A DNA stretch of 5,284 nt from Thermoplasmata archaeon (GTDB lineage Archaea > Thermoplasmatota > Thermoplasmata > Lutacidiplasmatales > UBA184). Of this stretch, positions 4,810 through 5,284 are shown one piece after another; the first letter of the stretch is position 1; every line of letters starts with the position of its first letter. The stretch spans positions 1 to 5,284 of the forward strand of contig JAKATE010000133.1 of assembly GCA_021828085.1 (NCBI GenBank), in the 5' to 3' direction. The notes below the pieces were generated by a model, which was not told where the DNA came from, did not search any database, and saw only the letters and a list, made by a program, of their open reading frames with translations. The position numbers and the translations under genes were made by a program.

Positions 4810-5284
4810 ATGTCAGAGAGTTCCTCTTCCGAGTCCGGCGCCTCGCCGGCCCAGGCCTCCGCCCCCCGCAGCGCGCGACAGGCCCTCTCCCGCGTCTTCC
4901 GCCGTTCGAGACCCGACGCCTCGCCTTCGGGAGGCGGATCGACCCCGGGGGCCGAACCCCGGGAGGAGAGCGGTCCGTGGGTAGAAGAGCTCCGCTCCCA
5001 GCTCGCCCAAGAGCGCACCGAGATCCTCGGTCCGCTGACGACCCGGATGAGCGAGTACGGGATGGCGTTGCTGGAGGGCCGGAATCCCCCGGGGGAAAGG
5101 GTCCGGCAGGTCGTTGCCCTCTGGCAGGAGTACGAAAGTGGGCTCCATGCCCCGCACCTCCTCCAGCTCACCCAGGCGCTCCCGTATCTCAATGCTGCGG
5201 CGAACTGCCAGGACTCGGGCTCCCTCCTCGTCGGAGAGGCCGAGCGTTCGGACCGTCGGGTCCGCGAGGTCAGCTCCTTCCTCA
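4810..5284 (+). CDS. Hypothetical protein with disordered Ser-rich N-terminus, 3' end missing
   Basis: I do not recognise this gene. It is open from the ATG at 4810 to the right edge (158 complete codons), with a strong Shine-Dalgarno 6 bases upstream. Residues 1-55 are rich in Ser, Pro, Gly, Ala and Arg (MSESSSSESG and a basic ARQALSRVFRRSRP patch at 22-35) and look disordered. Residues about 56-112 appear helical and charged (WVEELRSQLAQERTEILGP, then RVRQVVALWQEYESGL at 97-112). A further helical stretch with LLQLTQALPYLNAAANCQ (118-134) follows, then a charged segment. There is no signal peptide or membrane segment in the visible part, so it is probably cytoplasmic. It diverges from fhs and shares its short promoter region, which hints at co-control but does not show its function. 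GC-ending codons dominate as in the neighbours, which supports real coding. Confidence 0.7.
   Translation, partial: MSESSSSESGASPAQASAPRSARQALSRVFRRSRPDASPSGGGSTPGAEPREESGPWVEELRSQLAQERTEILGPLTTRMSEYGMALLEGRNPPGERVRQVVALWQEYESGLHAPHLLQLTQALPYLNAAANCQDSGSLLVGEAERSDRRVREVSSFL

Noticed and set aside
4754..4984. Perfect GGAGGTGA (4754-4761) seven bases before a TTG that opens a 71-codon plus-strand frame
   Set aside because: The frame overlaps the better gene at 4810 in another frame, its product is an Arg/Pro-rich composition typical of shadow frames, and TTG is a rare start. The motif may be chance.
4710..5192. 160-codon minus-strand open frame spanning the divergent gap
   Set aside because: It would overlap the fhs start in another frame and run antisense to the plus-strand gene. 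Its sequence is Arg/Ser-rich and unlike a folded protein.

Overview
The window is GC-rich (by eye about two thirds G+C) and carries four protein genes, two of them cut by the window edges. Three genes lie on the minus strand and are read in the order formate--tetrahydrofolate ligase (4734-3103), a small NTF2-like/DUF4440 protein (3038-2628) and a large membrane-anchored, PKD-containing oligopeptide-type solute-binding protein (from 2322, running off the left edge). The fourth, an unrecognised gene, diverges on the plus strand from 4810 and runs off the right edge. I see no tRNA, rRNA, CRISPR array or insertion sequence.

The most likely source is a high-GC archaeon, perhaps a Thermoplasmatota-type lineage. 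This is an inference from three things: the binding protein is held by an uncleaved N-terminal membrane segment with no lipobox cysteine, and has a PKD domain and a Ser/Thr/Asn-rich ectodomain; AT-rich TATA-like boxes stand out in otherwise GC-rich gaps; and Shine-Dalgarno use is mixed. A high-GC bacterium cannot be excluded from these data.

Layout. 1-2322 (minus): PKD plus family 5 extracellular solute-binding protein, C-terminus missing. 2323-2627: a 305-base gap with four perfect inverted repeats, two TATA-like boxes and a direct repeat; this is the most structured non-coding part of the window. 2628-3038 (minus): DUF4440/SnoaL-like protein. 3039-3102: short gap with an AT-richer patch. 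3103-4734 (minus): divergent formate--tetrahydrofolate ligase. 4735-4809: divergent promoter region with two small inverted repeats. 4810-5284 (plus): unknown soluble protein with a disordered Ser-rich N-terminus.

The genes suggest a heterotroph that imports peptides or similar organic solutes and feeds formate into the folate one-carbon pool, but nothing shows that they form one pathway. The ligase and the DUF4440 gene are close enough (64 bases) to be co-transcribed. The binding-protein gene probably has its own promoter. I did not find a clear new multi-gene system. The observations most worth following are the structured leader region at 2323-2514, the paired cysteines of the binding protein and the natural substitutions in conserved motifs of the ligase.
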